The position numbers were made by a program, and so were the translations under genes. From positions 1-33,879 of the forward strand of contig JANXUC010000016.1 of NCBI GenBank assembly GCA_025352065.1: DNA of 33,879 nt, given 5' to 3'. A model generated the notes under the pieces. It saw nothing but the letters and a program-made list of their open reading frames with translations, ran no database searches and was not told the DNA's origin. Each line of letters opens with the position of its first letter. The first letter of the stretch is position 1. Positions 22,181-31,928 of the stretch are shown here, piece after piece. The stretch is from Acidobacteriaceae bacterium (GTDB lineage Bacteria > Acidobacteriota > Terriglobia > Terriglobales > Acidobacteriaceae).

Positions 22181-23873
22181 AGGAGCCGATATCGTTCTCC
22201 GCTGCTTGCGCGCGGAGGGAGTGGACATGGTCTTCGGCTACCCCGGAGGCGCGATCATGCCGTTGTACGATGCGCTCGAGGGGAGCGGAATCCGTCACAT
22301 CCTCTCTCGGCATGAGCAGGGAGCGGTGTTTGCGGCGGAGGGTTACGCCCGTTCCACTGGAAAAACAGGCGTGGCAATCGCTACCAGCGGGCCGGGTGCA
22401 ACCAACCTCGTGACCGGAATTGCCGATGCCAAGATGGATTCGGTGCCGCTCGTCTGCATCACCGGGCAAGTACGTTCAATTTTGATTGGCAGCGACGCGT
22501 TTCAGGAGACCGATGTTTTTGGCATGACGTTGCCGCTGACGAAATGGAGTCGGTTGGCAACTTCGATTGAAGAGATTCCGGAGATTATTGCGCAAGCTTT
22601 CTATTGGGCACAGGCAGGACGCCCAGGGCCAGTATTGCTGGACTTTCCAGTCGATTTGTTGAAGGCCAAGATGGAATTTAAGGGGCCTGTGACCTTCTTG
22701 CCGCCAGTAACCGCATCGAAATCGAACGGCCACGCGAAGCCGGAGTTCTGGCCGCAATTGCATGCTTTATTGCAGGGTGCGAAGAAACCTTTTGTACTGG
22801 TGGGAGCGGGGACGAAACTCTCGGGCGCGTGTGATCAATTGGTGGAGCTCCTCGATACTCTGCAAATCCCCGCGTGCATGACGGTGCATGGCCTTGGAGC
22901 AATACCCTCGGCGAAACCGTATTGCACAGGAATGGTTGGGATGCACGGCACAAGAGCATCCAACATGGCGTTGCATGAGACGGACTTGTTGCTGGTTTTC
23001 GGAGCGCGGTTGGATGATCGCGTGACCGGTGAACCATCGCGGTTCGCGCCGGATGCCAAGATCGTGCATTTTGAAATTGATCCCGCGCAGTTAAATCGAG
23101 TGCGCCCTTGCCAGTTGCCGGTGGTGGGCAATTTGACGCAGACGATCCCGCAATTCCACAACGAAGTGCGTAAAGTGAAACTGCCCGATTGGAGCGGCTG
23201 GCGCGCAGTGGCCTGCGGATCGGAGCGGGCGGAAGTTGAATCGAGTGGATTATCGCAGCCAGCAACGCGTTTCCTCGACGCGCTGTTCGAGCAGCTTCCC
23301 GACAACTCTTTTGTCGTCACCGACGTAGGCCAGCACCAGATGTGGGCTGCGCAACGCTACCGCAAGAGCCGTCCGCGCGGATTTATTACGTCGGGCGGGT
23401 TGGGTGCTATGGGCTTTGGTTTACCCGCCGCGATTGGCGTACAACTCGCGAATCCGGATGCCTGTGTCGTTTGCATCTCGGGTGATGGCGGCTTCCAGAT
23501 GAATCTGCAGGAATTGGCAACGGTACACCGCCTGAAACTGCCGGTGAAAATGGTCATCATCGACAATAAATATCTGGGGATGGTGCGGCAGTGGCAGCAA
23601 TTGTTCTATGAACGCAACTACGCCGAAACGGACATGAGCGACAATCCGGATTTCGTAGCGATTTCAAAAGCCTACGGAATTCACGCTGCGTTGTTGGGCG
23701 TAGAAGCGGTTGCGGGGCTGGTCGCCCCGCCATCTACTGCAAAATCTTTGTTCCGATTTCTGCAATCACCTGTACCGGAGTTGCTGGTATTTGAGTGTCC
23801 AAAGGAAGCGAACGTATATCCGATGGTGCCTGCGGGAGCGGCGCTCTCGGAGATGGTTTTTGAGGAAGAATAA
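22173..23873 (+). CDS. ilvB: Acetolactate synthase large subunit
   Basis: Thiamine-diphosphate enzyme that condenses two pyruvates to acetolactate, or pyruvate with 2-oxobutyrate, the first step of the pathway. The 566-residue protein has the catalytic glutamate E48 in [17 protein letters not shown]. Other marks are [14 protein letters not shown], the FAD-region QETDVFGMT, and the thiamine/Mg2+ motif [14 protein letters not shown] with [11 protein letters not shown]. Its ATG overlaps the end of ilvC (ATGCTTAG), so translation is coupled. The start codon sits inside ilvC and the reading frame is full length. Confidence 0.97.
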   Translation: MLRGADIVLRCLRAEGVDMVFGYPGGAIMPLYDALEGSGIRHILSRHEQGAVFAAEGYARSTGKTGVAIATSGPGATNLVTGIADAKMDSVPLVCITGQVRSILIGSDAFQETDVFGMTLPLTKWSRLATSIEEIPEIIAQAFYWAQAGRPGPVLLDFPVDLLKAKMEFKGPVTFLPPVTASKSNGHAKPEFWPQLHALLQGAKKPFVLVGAGTKLSGACDQLVELLDTLQIPACMTVHGLGAIPSAKPYCTGMVGMHGTRASNMALHETDLLLVFGARLDDRVTGEPSRFAPDAKIVHFEIDPAQLNRVRPCQLPVVGNLTQTIPQFHNEVRKVKLPDWSGWRAVACGSERAEVESSGLSQPATRFLDALFEQLPDNSFVVTDVGQHQMWAAQRYRKSRPRGFITSGGLGAMGFGLPAAIGVQLANPDACVVCISGDGGFQMNLQELATVHRLKLPVKMVIIDNKYLGMVRQWQQLFYERNYAETDMSDNPDFVAISKAYGIHAALLGVEAVAGLVAPPSTAKSLFRFLQSPVPELLVFECPKEANVYPMVPAGAALSEMVFEEE

Positions 23874-23884
23874 GGAGCAAGATC

Positions 23885-24208
23885 ATGACGCACCTATTTC
23901 ACATCCGCTACAACAACACGCAAGGGACGTTGATGCGCATACTGCAAGCTGCTTCGCGACGCGCACTTCCCACGCCTTATGTGCAGGCTATGCCGGTTGA
24001 CGGCGCTCACGAGGTCCGCTTGCTTCTCGATGTGTCGGACAAGCAGGTCGCGCAACTTTATCGTGAGTGGAACGGCACGGTAGATATTCTGGACGTGAGT
24101 TCCATGAATGCTGCAGAAGAGGGCTGGAATGCCGACATTGCAGCCGGAGCGGCCATCCCCCCAGCATCGGCGGGGATTGAAGTCCGCTCTCGTTCGGCCA
24201 TGGCGTAG
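23885..24208 (+). CDS. ACT-domain protein, probable IlvM-type small subunit of acetolactate synthase
   Basis: A 107-residue protein with one ACT-like domain (about 1-75; HIRYNNTQGTLMRILQAASRR, then a strand-helix-strand pattern ending in TVDILDVSS). The position 11 nt after ilvB, with AAGGAG 8 nt before the ATG, supports a regulatory small subunit. It is shorter than the roughly 160-residue IlvH/IlvN and closer to IlvM (about 87 residues). About 30 C-terminal residues are extra and Ala-rich. Sequence similarity to IlvM is weak by eye, so the name is inferred mostly from context. It may be needed for full activity or for feedback control by valine. Confidence 0.7.
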   Translation: MTHLFHIRYNNTQGTLMRILQAASRRALPTPYVQAMPVDGAHEVRLLLDVSDKQVAQLYREWNGTVDILDVSSMNAAEEGWNADIAAGAAIPPASAGIEVRSRSAMA

Positions 24209-24295
24209 GAAAACTAACTTCTCCAGTGCACGGGAGCGACACCCGAGCCTCTATCATCGCGTGCTCTTGTTATCATGCTGCTTCGGAAAACTTCT

Positions 24296-25969
24296 ATGGA
24301 TCCCAAACACCGTAGCCATTTCATTACCGATGGGCGTGACCGTGCGCCTGCTCGCGCCATGTTCAAAGCTATCGGCTTCACTGACCAGGATTTGCGCCAG
24401 CCGCTGATTGGCGTGGCGAATACCTGGATTGAAACCATGCCGTGCAATTTCCATTTGCGGCGCTTATCCGCCAAGGTGAAGGAAGGTATTCGCGCGGCGG
24501 GTGGCACGCCGATGGAATTTAACACCATCGCGATTTCCGATGGCGAAACAATGGGTACGGAAGGCATGCGCGCTTCGCTGGTCAGCCGGGAGTTGATTGC
24601 CGATTCCATTGAGCTGGTTTGTCGCGGACAGTTATTTGATGCGGTCGTCGCAATCGTCGGTTGCGATAAGACGATTCCAGCCGCGGCGATGGCTTTGGCG
24701 CGACTGAATATTCCGGGCATCGTTTACTACGGCGGCACGATCGCCCCGGGAAGTTTTCACGGCAAAGACGTCACGATTCAAGACGTTTTCGAAGCTGTCG
24801 GCGCGAACGCGGCGGGCAAGATGAGTGACCAGGATTTGAAGGCTCTGGAAGATGTGGCGTGCCCCGGAGCGGGAGCCTGCGGCGGCCAGTACACGGCGAA
24901 CACTATGTCCACGGTGATGGAAATAATTGGGCTTTCGCCGATGGGCTTCAATAGCGTTCCGGCCAATGATCCCAGCAAAGACGATGTGTCTGTGGCATGC
25001 GGCAAACTCATCATGGATGTTCTGAAAGCTGGAATTTGCCCGAAAGACATCCTGACGCGAGAGGGCTTGGAGAACGCGATTGCGGCGGTCGCCAGCACCA
25101 GCGGATCGACCAACGCAGTCTTACACCTGCTTGCAATCGCCCGCGAAGCAGGTGTGCCGCTGGAAATTGACGATTTTCAAACTGTAAGTGAACGCACTCC
25201 CTTATTGGCCGATCTGAAACCAGCTGGTCGATTCGTCGCAGCCGATATGCATCGCGCAGGCGGCGTACGGCTGCTGGCTAAGCATCTGATCTCGGGCGGA
25301 CATTTGCACGGCTCCACTCGGACCGTTACAGGAAAGACGCTGGCAGAAGAAGCGGCTTCAGGAGCGGAGACGCCCGGACAGCAAGTGATCGTGCCTCCGG
25401 ATCGCCCCTTGAAGACGACCGGCGGCCTTGTCATTGTGCGGGGCAACATCGCTCCGGAAGGCGCCGTGGTGAAGGTCAGTGGGCACGAGCGCCCGAATCA
25501 TCGAGGGCCGGCGCGTGTATTTGAATCGGAAGAAGATGCCATGGCCGCTGTGACCAGCAAGCGCATTCAGGCAGGCGATGTCGTCGTGATTCGCAACGAA
25601 GGTCCGAAGGGCGGTCCGGGCATGCGCGAGATGCTGAGCGTAACTGGGGCTATTGTCGGCGAAGGGTTGGGAGAATCGGTTGCTCTACTCACCGACGGCC
25701 GTTTCAGTGGCGCAACACGCGGATTGATGGCAGGACACGTTTCTCCGGAAGCGGCGCTGGGCGGGCCAATTGGCGCTCTGCGCGACGGAGATATTATTGT
25801 GTTGGATGTACAGAAACGGCTTTTGCAGGCAGAACTCAGTGACGAGGAAATAAAAACAAGGCTGGCCGCCGTGAAGCCGCTTCCGCCTCGCTACCCGAGC
25901 GGAGTGTTTGCGAAATACGCGGCGCTAGTTTCTTCGGCTTCCGAAGGCGCGATTACGAAACCTAAGTAA
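24296..25969 (+). CDS. ilvD: Dihydroxy-acid dehydratase
   Basis: Fe-S dehydratase that converts 2,3-dihydroxy acids to 2-oxo acids, the third step of valine and isoleucine synthesis. The 557-residue protein has the three cluster cysteines C50 (TMPCNFH), C123 ([13 protein letters not shown]) and C195 ([14 protein letters not shown]). It also has [16 protein letters not shown] near the C terminus, the substrate-side signature. ATG at 24296 gives [18 protein letters not shown], the normal N terminus; an ATG at 24275 adds seven residues. No strong Shine-Dalgarno is visible for either. It follows the small-subunit gene by 87 bp and is probably part of the ilv operon, with possibly a weak internal promoter. 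Confidence 0.97.
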   Translation: MDPKHRSHFITDGRDRAPARAMFKAIGFTDQDLRQPLIGVANTWIETMPCNFHLRRLSAKVKEGIRAAGGTPMEFNTIAISDGETMGTEGMRASLVSRELIADSIELVCRGQLFDAVVAIVGCDKTIPAAAMALARLNIPGIVYYGGTIAPGSFHGKDVTIQDVFEAVGANAAGKMSDQDLKALEDVACPGAGACGGQYTANTMSTVMEIIGLSPMGFNSVPANDPSKDDVSVACGKLIMDVLKAGICPKDILTREGLENAIAAVASTSGSTNAVLHLLAIAREAGVPLEIDDFQTVSERTPLLADLKPAGRFVAADMHRAGGVRLLAKHLISGGHLHGSTRTVTGKTLAEEAASGAETPGQQVIVPPDRPLKTTGGLVIVRGNIAPEGAVVKVSGHERPNHRGPARVFESEEDAMAAVTSKRIQAGDVVVIRNEGPKGGPGMREMLSVTGAIVGEGLGESVALLTDGRFSGATRGLMAGHVSPEAALGGPIGALRDGDIIVLDVQKRLLQAELSDEEIKTRLAAVKPLPPRYPSGVFAKYAALVSSASEGAITKPK

Positions 25970-26000
25970 GAACTCTCAACAAATTTTGTGGTGCTGACCG

Positions 26001-29000
26001 CTAGAAATTTAGCCGCACACCCAGCTGCGCGGCAAACGGAATTCCCGTCGTCGTCCCGGGGCCAAAAAAATCGCCCAAGGCCCCAGCAGGGACTCGCAAA
26101 TCACTCAGGTTGCGAATTGGCACCGTTGTGTTGCAGGCCGGATCGACACAGCGTTGAGTCGCGTTCAGTTGCTGAGCCGTAGTTTGCGGAATCAGCGCGC
26201 TGATATCGGGAATGAAGTTGTTCCCTGGGTTCGTGCGATTGAAGAGATTGAAGAACTCCGCAAACGGTCGCACCGAAACGCGCTCCGTAATCCTGATCTC
26301 GCGACTCACCCGCATATCAACTTGCGAGTACGGTGTTCCACGAAATTGATCGAGAGAAGTTTGCACGCCGTTCACGACGGCACGGTCGTTCACATTACCG
26401 TCGTTATTGATGTCCTGCGGCGTGAACATCGTAAAGGGACGCGCGCTTTCAAACTGCGCTAGAGTCGACACCTGGAATTTGAATGGAAGCTCTAAGATAC
26501 CGCTGACAACGAAGCGGTGCCGAATGTCCTCGCCTGAGGGTCCGTGATCTCCCGGTCCAAACGGATGCAAGGCGTCGCTCACTCCGTTCACATAATCGAA
26601 GAGTTCGCCAACCGTAGCCCCCCAAGTCGTGGCTTTCGCAAACGTATAATGAGCCGTAAGGTCGTGACGTTTACCGCGATGCTGCGCAATGAAGGAGACG
26701 CCGTTGTAAGTGGAACGATTATCGGTGCGAAAGACGGACGCACTTGGCGCAGCTGCCGGAAGAGAAATGCCCTGCACGTATTCGTACCGACGGTACTGGT
26801 GAACGCCGCCCTGATGCTGAAATTGCGCCGTCACATGCCAGTTGTTGGCGAACGCGTGCTCAATCGCCGTACTGGCCTGGATGGCATATGGCGTGTGATA
26901 GTGCGGATCGATGACCGACGGCGGCCCGCCCCCGGACGCTATATTCCCATTGTTCACTTTTTGGAACGATTCGGCCCAGCCAGCTTGGGAAAGATCGTTG
27001 TAGAAAAGGCCAAAACCCCCGCGAACTACCGTGTTGCCATCTCCGGGAGAGTAAGCAACGCCCAAGCGCGGACTGAACGCTTTGCGATAGTCGTGCGGAA
27101 TTCCATTGGCAAACGGGACACCATCTGCCCGCAACGCTTGTAGCGTGGCGTTTTGATTCTGATCGCGGCCGCTGGCGGTGAACAACCCAAACGTAGTGTC
27201 GTACCGAACCCCGTAGTTCACTGTAAAGTGCGGGACGAGGTGCCAGCTATCTTCGGCGAAAAGACCCAAGCGGCGGATACTTTGGGAGAAGGTGCCGTCG
27301 GTAGCCGCAGTGTCGGAAATGATCGCATCGGTCTTGTCGTCTTTATTGTTGGTGCAGGGCGGGTTGTTCAGAGTACCGCACGTAAAAAACTTAGAAATAT
27401 CTGCGTATCCGCTTGGGTCGCTGTTGAATTGAATCAACCTCTCCGCGCTATCCGACAACCTTCCGCGCAACACGGGCTCATGAATAAAGTTGACTCCGAA
27501 CTTGGTTGCATGCCCGACGCCAACATGGCTGATGTCATAGCGGAACTGGTATTTTTCCTGATAACGCTCAACCGGAAACGCGGTGATCGCCGTCGCAAAT
27601 TGGTTGTCGCCAAAGGTTTCGAATCCGCTGGTCGTGATCGCCGTCGTGGAAAACGGAAACGCCAACGCGAATCCTAAATTCGAATTGCGCACCTTGTTGT
27701 GTTTGAAGATCGACGCTTCCACAACCAGCGCCCCCAGCCATTCAGAGCTGATGTTGTAGTGGTTGTTCAACAGGAGGTTGTAGTAGTTCGAATGGGTGGT
27801 GAAGCCTGTACCGGGCAAGGCTCCCTGCTGCACCAGGTCGTTGGCTGTGTGATTCCGGTCGAGCGCGAAACGGAGGAACCAACTCGATTTCTGCGATTGC
27901 TGCCAGTCGAGGCGTGAATCGAACAAGTGATCGCGAAATGGAACAGTGACGCTATTCGGGACTGCAATCGAAGTCACGCCAGGGATTTGTCCCGCCGAAG
28001 CGAACCCCGCCAAGGCCTGGAATTCGCTTTTGTTGTTCGCACTGTACGCAACGCTTGGGTCTTCGTGGTTGTACTCGTAGGAGGAAAAAAACCACAGCTT
28101 GTCTCGCTTCAGCGGACCGCCGATGGCTCCAACATAGTCCTGGCTGCTGAAAGGCTGTTTCGGATCCGGCTTCGGATTGTCGAGTTCATTGCGGGCATTA
28201 AGCGCCTTGGCACGAAAAAATCCAGCTCCGGTACCGTGCCACTGATTCGTGCCTGACTGGGTGCTCAGAATAATGGACCCGCCGTTCGTGCGCGACGTAT
28301 CGGCATCGAACTGCGCGGTGCGCACGTTGAATTCGCGAATGGCGTCCGGAGAAATGTTTTGCAGGAATCCGCCGATGAAGTCGTCGTTGTTATCGCCACC
28401 GTCTACCGAGAGGTCGACGTTCAAGCCGGAACTTCCCGCAAATGAAACGGACGTAATGCGAGCTTTCGTTGGATCCGAAGGCTCAACCGGCGCCGTCCCG
28501 GGAGCAATATACGCGATGTTCGCAAAGCTGCGATTTGCCAGCGGCGAATCCTGGATTTCGTGTTCCGTAATTGGATTTCCGATCACGGAAGACGTGCGGT
28601 CGAGACTACTCTCATTCACGTCAATGCTTTCATGAGCAGCTCCGACGCTGAGTTGCGCGCGAACGCTCGTGACCTGTCCAACTCGGATTGTTACGCGTCG
28701 CCGCAGTTCCGCGAAGTCCTTGGCGGAAACTGCAACTTCATATTCCCCTGCTTGAAGGCCGTCCGCTCGAAAAGAGCCGTCCGCCTTACTCTCGAGAGGA
28801 CGCATCACAAGGTTATCAAGACTCTTGATCTCGATTTTCGAGCGTCCAAGAACGCCACCTTGGGGGTCTGTCACCTGGCCACTTAGCGCGCCAGTAGAAA
28901 TCTGAGCAGTGGCGGCGATACAGAATACCGCCACAAACAGAAAGAGGGTTCTTAGGGACACAATAAGAGCGCGGGAATACGACTTGAGATTGGATGGGTT

Positions 29001-29003
29001 CAT
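26001..29003 (-). CDS. Oar-like TonB-dependent outer-membrane receptor
   Basis: Outer-membrane protein of 1000 residues. A signal peptide ends near residue 34 (FCIAATAQ). A carboxypeptidase-regulatory-like beta-sandwich follows (about 36-120, GALSGQVTDPQGGVLGRSKI). Then come a plug domain (about 120-260, with DLSVDGGDNNDDFIGGF and GGSIILSTQSGTNQWHG) and a large beta barrel that ends in aromatic LGVRLNF, as expected for outer-membrane insertion. The family is greatly expanded in Acidobacteriota and may take up glycans or peptides; the ligand is unknown. It is convergent with ilvD (31-bp gap) and sits 103 bp downstream of an M56 peptidase gene on the same strand. Confidence 0.92.
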   Translation of the reverse strand: MNPSNLKSYSRALIVSLRTLFLFVAVFCIAATAQISTGALSGQVTDPQGGVLGRSKIEIKSLDNLVMRPLESKADGSFRADGLQAGEYEVAVSAKDFAELRRRVTIRVGQVTSVRAQLSVGAAHESIDVNESSLDRTSSVIGNPITEHEIQDSPLANRSFANIAYIAPGTAPVEPSDPTKARITSVSFAGSSGLNVDLSVDGGDNNDDFIGGFLQNISPDAIREFNVRTAQFDADTSRTNGGSIILSTQSGTNQWHGTGAGFFRAKALNARNELDNPKPDPKQPFSSQDYVGAIGGPLKRDKLWFFSSYEYNHEDPSVAYSANNKSEFQALAGFASAGQIPGVTSIAVPNSVTVPFRDHLFDSRLDWQQSQKSSWFLRFALDRNHTANDLVQQGALPGTGFTTHSNYYNLLLNNHYNISSEWLGALVVEASIFKHNKVRNSNLGFALAFPFSTTAITTSGFETFGDNQFATAITAFPVERYQEKYQFRYDISHVGVGHATKFGVNFIHEPVLRGRLSDSAERLIQFNSDPSGYADISKFFTCGTLNNPPCTNNKDDKTDAIISDTAATDGTFSQSIRRLGLFAEDSWHLVPHFTVNYGVRYDTTFGLFTASGRDQNQNATLQALRADGVPFANGIPHDYRKAFSPRLGVAYSPGDGNTVVRGGFGLFYNDLSQAGWAESFQKVNNGNIASGGGPPSVIDPHYHTPYAIQASTAIEHAFANNWHVTAQFQHQGGVHQYRRYEYVQGISLPAAAPSASVFRTDNRSTYNGVSFIAQHRGKRHDLTAHYTFAKATTWGATVGELFDYVNGVSDALHPFGPGDHGPSGEDIRHRFVVSGILELPFKFQVSTLAQFESARPFTMFTPQDINNDGNVNDRAVVNGVQTSLDQFRGTPYSQVDMRVSREIRITERVSVRPFAEFFNLFNRTNPGNNFIPDISALIPQTTAQQLNATQRCVDPACNTTVPIRNLSDLRVPAGALGDFFGPGTTTGIPFAAQLGVRLNF

Positions 29004-29106
29004 GAGACTATTTCAGGGCAGGGGGGAACTGTCCTTTGCTAGGGTCCCACTTACTGTAGCGAACCTAACTAAACTACTACCAGCAGTCGTAGATTGGGAG
29101 TGCCTG

Positions 29107-30105
29107 CTACTGCATTAACAATTCGGTTAGGGCGTGGGCCCCAACCAGCATGGGTCCGTAACACAAGGCAAACAGGAAAGCGCCAACGAGAGCAGAAGTA
29201 TAAGGCCTGGGCCTTGCAGCAGCCACGCACTGGGGTTGCGTCCAGGCGACCAGCCGCTCGACGCGAGCCGGCACGGTGGTTCCCGCATGCAGCAACGCCA
29301 TGGTGAGCGTCTCTTCAGCAGGACGTCCGTCCGAAGAAGCGCGAGCCGGACCAGCCGCCACAAGACGCGAAAGCTTCACCAACGCTGCGGCTAAGTCCAA
29401 AGCTTCGTCAGCGCTGGACACTGCCGCATCGTCGGCTGCGCCCTCGGTAGCATCAGCCCAGGCATGCTCAATGTGCTGCATCGACGGAAAAGCACAGGCC
29501 CGAAAAAGAAGCCGCTTCAGATTGTCGTGGCGGCGAACATGAGCCATCTCATGCCGAATCACCGACTGTAGCTCTGCGGCAGACAGAGCAGCAGCAGCCG
29601 TCGGAGACATAAAGACGGCTGGTCGAACAATGCCCGCAACTGCAAATGGGGGAGACGCTTCGCCGGTACCGTGGTAGGCGGTTAGTGCCGGGTTCGTGCA
29701 AAAAACTGGAACAGACGCCTCGCGACCGACCTCTCGTGCACCCGCGCGCCATGCCCGTACCACATGGGTCGTCCGTCCCAAAGCCTTGACTGCGTTCCAC
29801 AAACCAAACACCAGCAACATCAAGCCCGCCCATCCCAGGAACAGGGGGATCGCGCGCAGCCGTTCTTGGCTCCAGCGCGGCTCGAACAAAAGGAAGGAAG
29901 GCACCACAAAAAGTACCGTAGTTAGGGATGCTGCGGCGAACGGCAGAATACGGGCCAGGAAAAAAATGTCGGCGAGATGCTGTTGAGAGCGTCGCTCACC
30001 GAAAAAAACGACGGCGTTCCATCCCTTAGCAATCGCCAGCGACAACGCCGCGTACAGCAAGAAGAATACAGAGAGACTGACAGCCAAGCCTCGCAGTAAA
30101 AACAT
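29107..30105 (-). CDS. BlaR1/MecR1-like M56 family membrane metallopeptidase
   Basis: Integral membrane zinc peptidase of 332 residues. Hydrophobic segments lie near 5-25, 50-75, 86-106 and 305-325. The zinc motif is HEMAH at 185-189 (H185, E186, H189), with downstream EGAADDAA at 221-228 supplying the third ligand region. In BlaR1 systems the peptidase cleaves the BlaI repressor after a signal. There is no C-terminal penicillin-binding sensor domain here, so the signal is unlikely to be beta-lactam binding through such a domain. Its ATG shares one base with the upstream BlaI stop (TGATG), so the pair is coupled. Confidence 0.88.
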   Translation of the reverse strand: MFLLRGLAVSLSVFFLLYAALSLAIAKGWNAVVFFGERRSQQHLADIFFLARILPFAAASLTTVLFVVPSFLLFEPRWSQERLRAIPLFLGWAGLMLLVFGLWNAVKALGRTTHVVRAWRAGAREVGREASVPVFCTNPALTAYHGTGEASPPFAVAGIVRPAVFMSPTAAAALSAAELQSVIRHEMAHVRRHDNLKRLLFRACAFPSMQHIEHAWADATEGAADDAAVSSADEALDLAAALVKLSRLVAAGPARASSDGRPAEETLTMALLHAGTTVPARVERLVAWTQPQCVAAARPRPYTSALVGAFLFALCYGPMLVGAHALTELLMQ

Positions 30106-30560
30106 CAGAGCTTCTCCTTCTTCCCCATATCCTGTACGCCAGACTCGGAGGCTTTCAACTCTTCGCGTTTGCGTTCGATCAGTGATTGCAATTCGTCGAG
30201 CAACACCGAATCCCGCTCGGTAACAATCTCAATCAAATAAGAGAGAGGCAGCGATGAGGTCTGCGACGAATCGAAGAGCTGCTGAATGGCCTCGCCAGCA
30301 ATGGCTCGCTGAATTTCCGCCTCAGTGTGGCGCGGCGAGTAGCGAAAAGCACGGCCCTCGGCGACCCGGTCGAGAAGTCCCTTCTTGTAGAGCCGATCCA
30401 GTGTCGTCATGACCGTCGTGTAGGCAATTCCGGCGCCGGCTTCCAGCAGAAGTTCGCGCACGGTCGCATCTCCCCGGTCTTGCAAAGCTTCCAGCAGACG
30501 GGTTTCGAGCGGACCTAAATTGGACCAGGCAGGAATCCGGATTTTAAGGATTCGATTCAT
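30105..30560 (-). CDS. BlaI/MecI/CopY family transcriptional repressor
   Basis: Winged-helix repressor of 151 residues, normally inactivated by cleavage by a partner M56 peptidase. The DNA-binding domain (about 10-85) shows LGPLETRLLEALQDRGDATV, then YTTVMTTLDRLYKKGLLDR, then GRAFRYSPRHT, which is the family signature. The C-terminal helices (90-150) dimerise. Start at 30560; the open frame to 30614 adds 18 unlikely residues. A -10-like TTATCT lies 10 nt before the ATG, so the mRNA may be leaderless. It forms a coupled pair with the M56 peptidase and is divergent from a foldase gene. Likely targets are its own promoter and neighbours (inference). Confidence 0.92.
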   Translation of the reverse strand: MNRILKIRIPAWSNLGPLETRLLEALQDRGDATVRELLLEAGAGIAYTTVMTTLDRLYKKGLLDRVAEGRAFRYSPRHTEAEIQRAIAGEAIQQLFDSSQTSSLPLSYLIEIVTERDSVLLDELQSLIERKREELKASESGVQDMGKKEKL

Positions 30561-30705
30561 TCGAGCACCGAGATAATTGTTGAATTCTACTCCAGATTGG
30601 GGCATTTTAGGCATAGAAATCTACCAACTTTTCCGGTGATTGCGCTGGCGAGCAGCTGGATCACTTGGCTTTCCATCCCAGCCTCAAAATGCAAAACAAT
30701 GCATC

Positions 30706-30745
30706 TTGACTCGCGCCGACGGTTCTCCTATAGTGCTCCTACTAT
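30706..30745 (+). promoter_or_regulatory. Promoter with operator-like inverted repeat upstream of the foldase gene
   Basis: TTGACT (30706-30711), 17-bp spacer, TATAGT (30729-30734) is a good sigma-70 promoter. The -10 box is part of the inverted repeat ATAGT-N6-ACTAT (30730-30745), so a regulator bound there would block it. The adjacent BlaI-type repressor is a candidate. The leader to the foldase start is about 180 nt. Confidence 0.5.
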
Positions 30746-30894
30746 TTGTAACCGTAGTGGTCGGTTGCTTCAATTCCCTGCTGCAGAAGACCTTACGACA
30801 TTCCATCTCCGAGATTTTCCCCTTGCCGGATGGAAGCTATGTTGGACACGGTATTACCCAGATTTTCATACTCAGCGATAGTTCGTCTGATTGA
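30733..30894 (+). other. Possible 53-codon ORF in the foldase leader
   Basis: A GTG at 30733 opens a frame reading VLLLFVTVVVGCFNSLLQK and ending in SDSSSD at 30894. The start is hydrophobic with a VVVGC lipobox-like site. It has no Shine-Dalgarno, no basic N terminus, and the predicted transcript would start after this codon. It is therefore probably not translated as such; a later start is possible. Confidence 0.2.
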
Positions 30895-30920
30895 CAATGT
30901 TTGTCGGCTGCGCTATCCAA

Positions 30921-31928
30921 ATGAATCGAATGAAATCTTCTATTGCACGTATCGCATTCTGCCTTTCTTGGACCGGATTTCTTCTTGCGGCAATGGGTCA
31001 CGCCCAAACGGCTTCGAGCGCCGGTTCAGCTGAATCTTCCGCCACAGCTCCCGATAAGAAGATCGTCATTAAAGTTGGCAACGAGCAAGTCACCCAACAA
31101 GACTTCGAGGCTGGCATCGGAAACTTCGAGGCGGAGAACGAAGAGGGCGCACAAAAAGAAAAGCGCAAACTCGGCGATGACTTCGCCTCGGTGCTCATGC
31201 TTTCGCAACAAGCCGTGGCCGAGCACCTCGACGCCACGCCAGAGGTGAAGCGGCAGCTTGTCCTACAGCGCCTCCAGATACTCTCCAACGCGGAATTCGA
31301 CAAGCTGATGGCGCAAGCGAAACCCTCTCAGGAAGAAACCGGCAAATACTATTCCGCTCATGCATCGGATTACGATCAAGTTTTGGTGCGCAGACTGTTC
31401 CTTTGGAAGCGCCACGACGCCCAGACCGGACCAGGTCTGTCGTCGCAGGAAGCCAGAGCGCGCGCCAATGCCATTCTCAAGGCTTCGGCGGCTGGCAACG
31501 GCGCCGACAAGTTGGCGGAACCTTTCAAGACTTCCAAAGATGGCTTGCTGGATGTTGAGCCTTCCGTATTTCCAAGGGGAGAACTTCCACCCCAAATGGA
31601 GAAAGTTGCATTTGCACTTAAACCGGGAGAGTGGGGCGAGGCGGAAGACACCCCGGATCGCATCACTCTCCTTCAACTCGTAAAGCGCGATCAACGGGAC
31701 CTGCAAACCGTGTCGTCGCTAATCGAACAACGGCTGCAGGCGCAGAACATGCAAGTGGCCATAGACAAGCTTAAGAAGAACGCCGGGATTTGGTTAGACG
31801 GGGAGTACTTTGGGACGGAGGCTCCCGCGCCCGGCGCTGAAATGCGTGGACCCAGCCCACCGCCCCAGGTTCAAAAATCCGCAAAATCGAAACAGGAGAA
31901 AAGCAATGCAGAGGACCAAAAGAATTAG
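30921..31928 (+). CDS. Periplasmic SurA/parvulin-type peptidyl-prolyl isomerase
   Basis: Exported foldase of about 335 residues. A signal peptide MNRMKSSIARIAFCLSWTGF is followed by cleavage after GHAQ. A SurA-like N-terminal helical region (about 50-150) with KKIVIKVGNEQVTQQDFEAG precedes a parvulin-like domain. There SKDGLLDVEPSVFPRGELPP and VAFALKPGEWGEAEDTPDRI correspond to the usual GGDLG-F-RGQ and AFALKPGE segments. The tail is Lys/Gln/Pro-rich. The start is uncertain (TTG 30891, ATG 30897, 30921 or 30930; none has a clear Shine-Dalgarno). It overlaps the next gene by 23 nt, so it may fold that secreted protein. Confidence 0.85.
   Translation: MNRMKSSIARIAFCLSWTGFLLAAMGHAQTASSAGSAESSATAPDKKIVIKVGNEQVTQQDFEAGIGNFEAENEEGAQKEKRKLGDDFASVLMLSQQAVAEHLDATPEVKRQLVLQRLQILSNAEFDKLMAQAKPSQEETGKYYSAHASDYDQVLVRRLFLWKRHDAQTGPGLSSQEARARANAILKASAAGNGADKLAEPFKTSKDGLLDVEPSVFPRGELPPQMEKVAFALKPGEWGEAEDTPDRITLLQLVKRDQRDLQTVSSLIEQRLQAQNMQVAIDKLKKNAGIWLDGEYFGTEAPAPGAEMRGPSPPPQVQKSAKSKQEKSNAEDQKN

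Noticed and set aside
21759-22469. 236-codon minus-strand ORF across ilvC and ilvB
   Set aside because: It crosses two overlapping conserved genes on the other strand and has no protein-like features.
26154-28886. Series of plus-strand ORFs of 100-200 codons opposite the TonB receptor
   Set aside because: They are antisense to a full-length receptor with clear signal peptide, plug and C-terminal aromatic residue; their translations show no domain and mirror the receptor's codon pattern.
31810-31905. 32-residue N-terminal extension of the BNR protein
   Set aside because: It would put Arg/Pro-rich sequence before the signal peptide; the ATG at 31906 has a good Shine-Dalgarno and a normal signal peptide.
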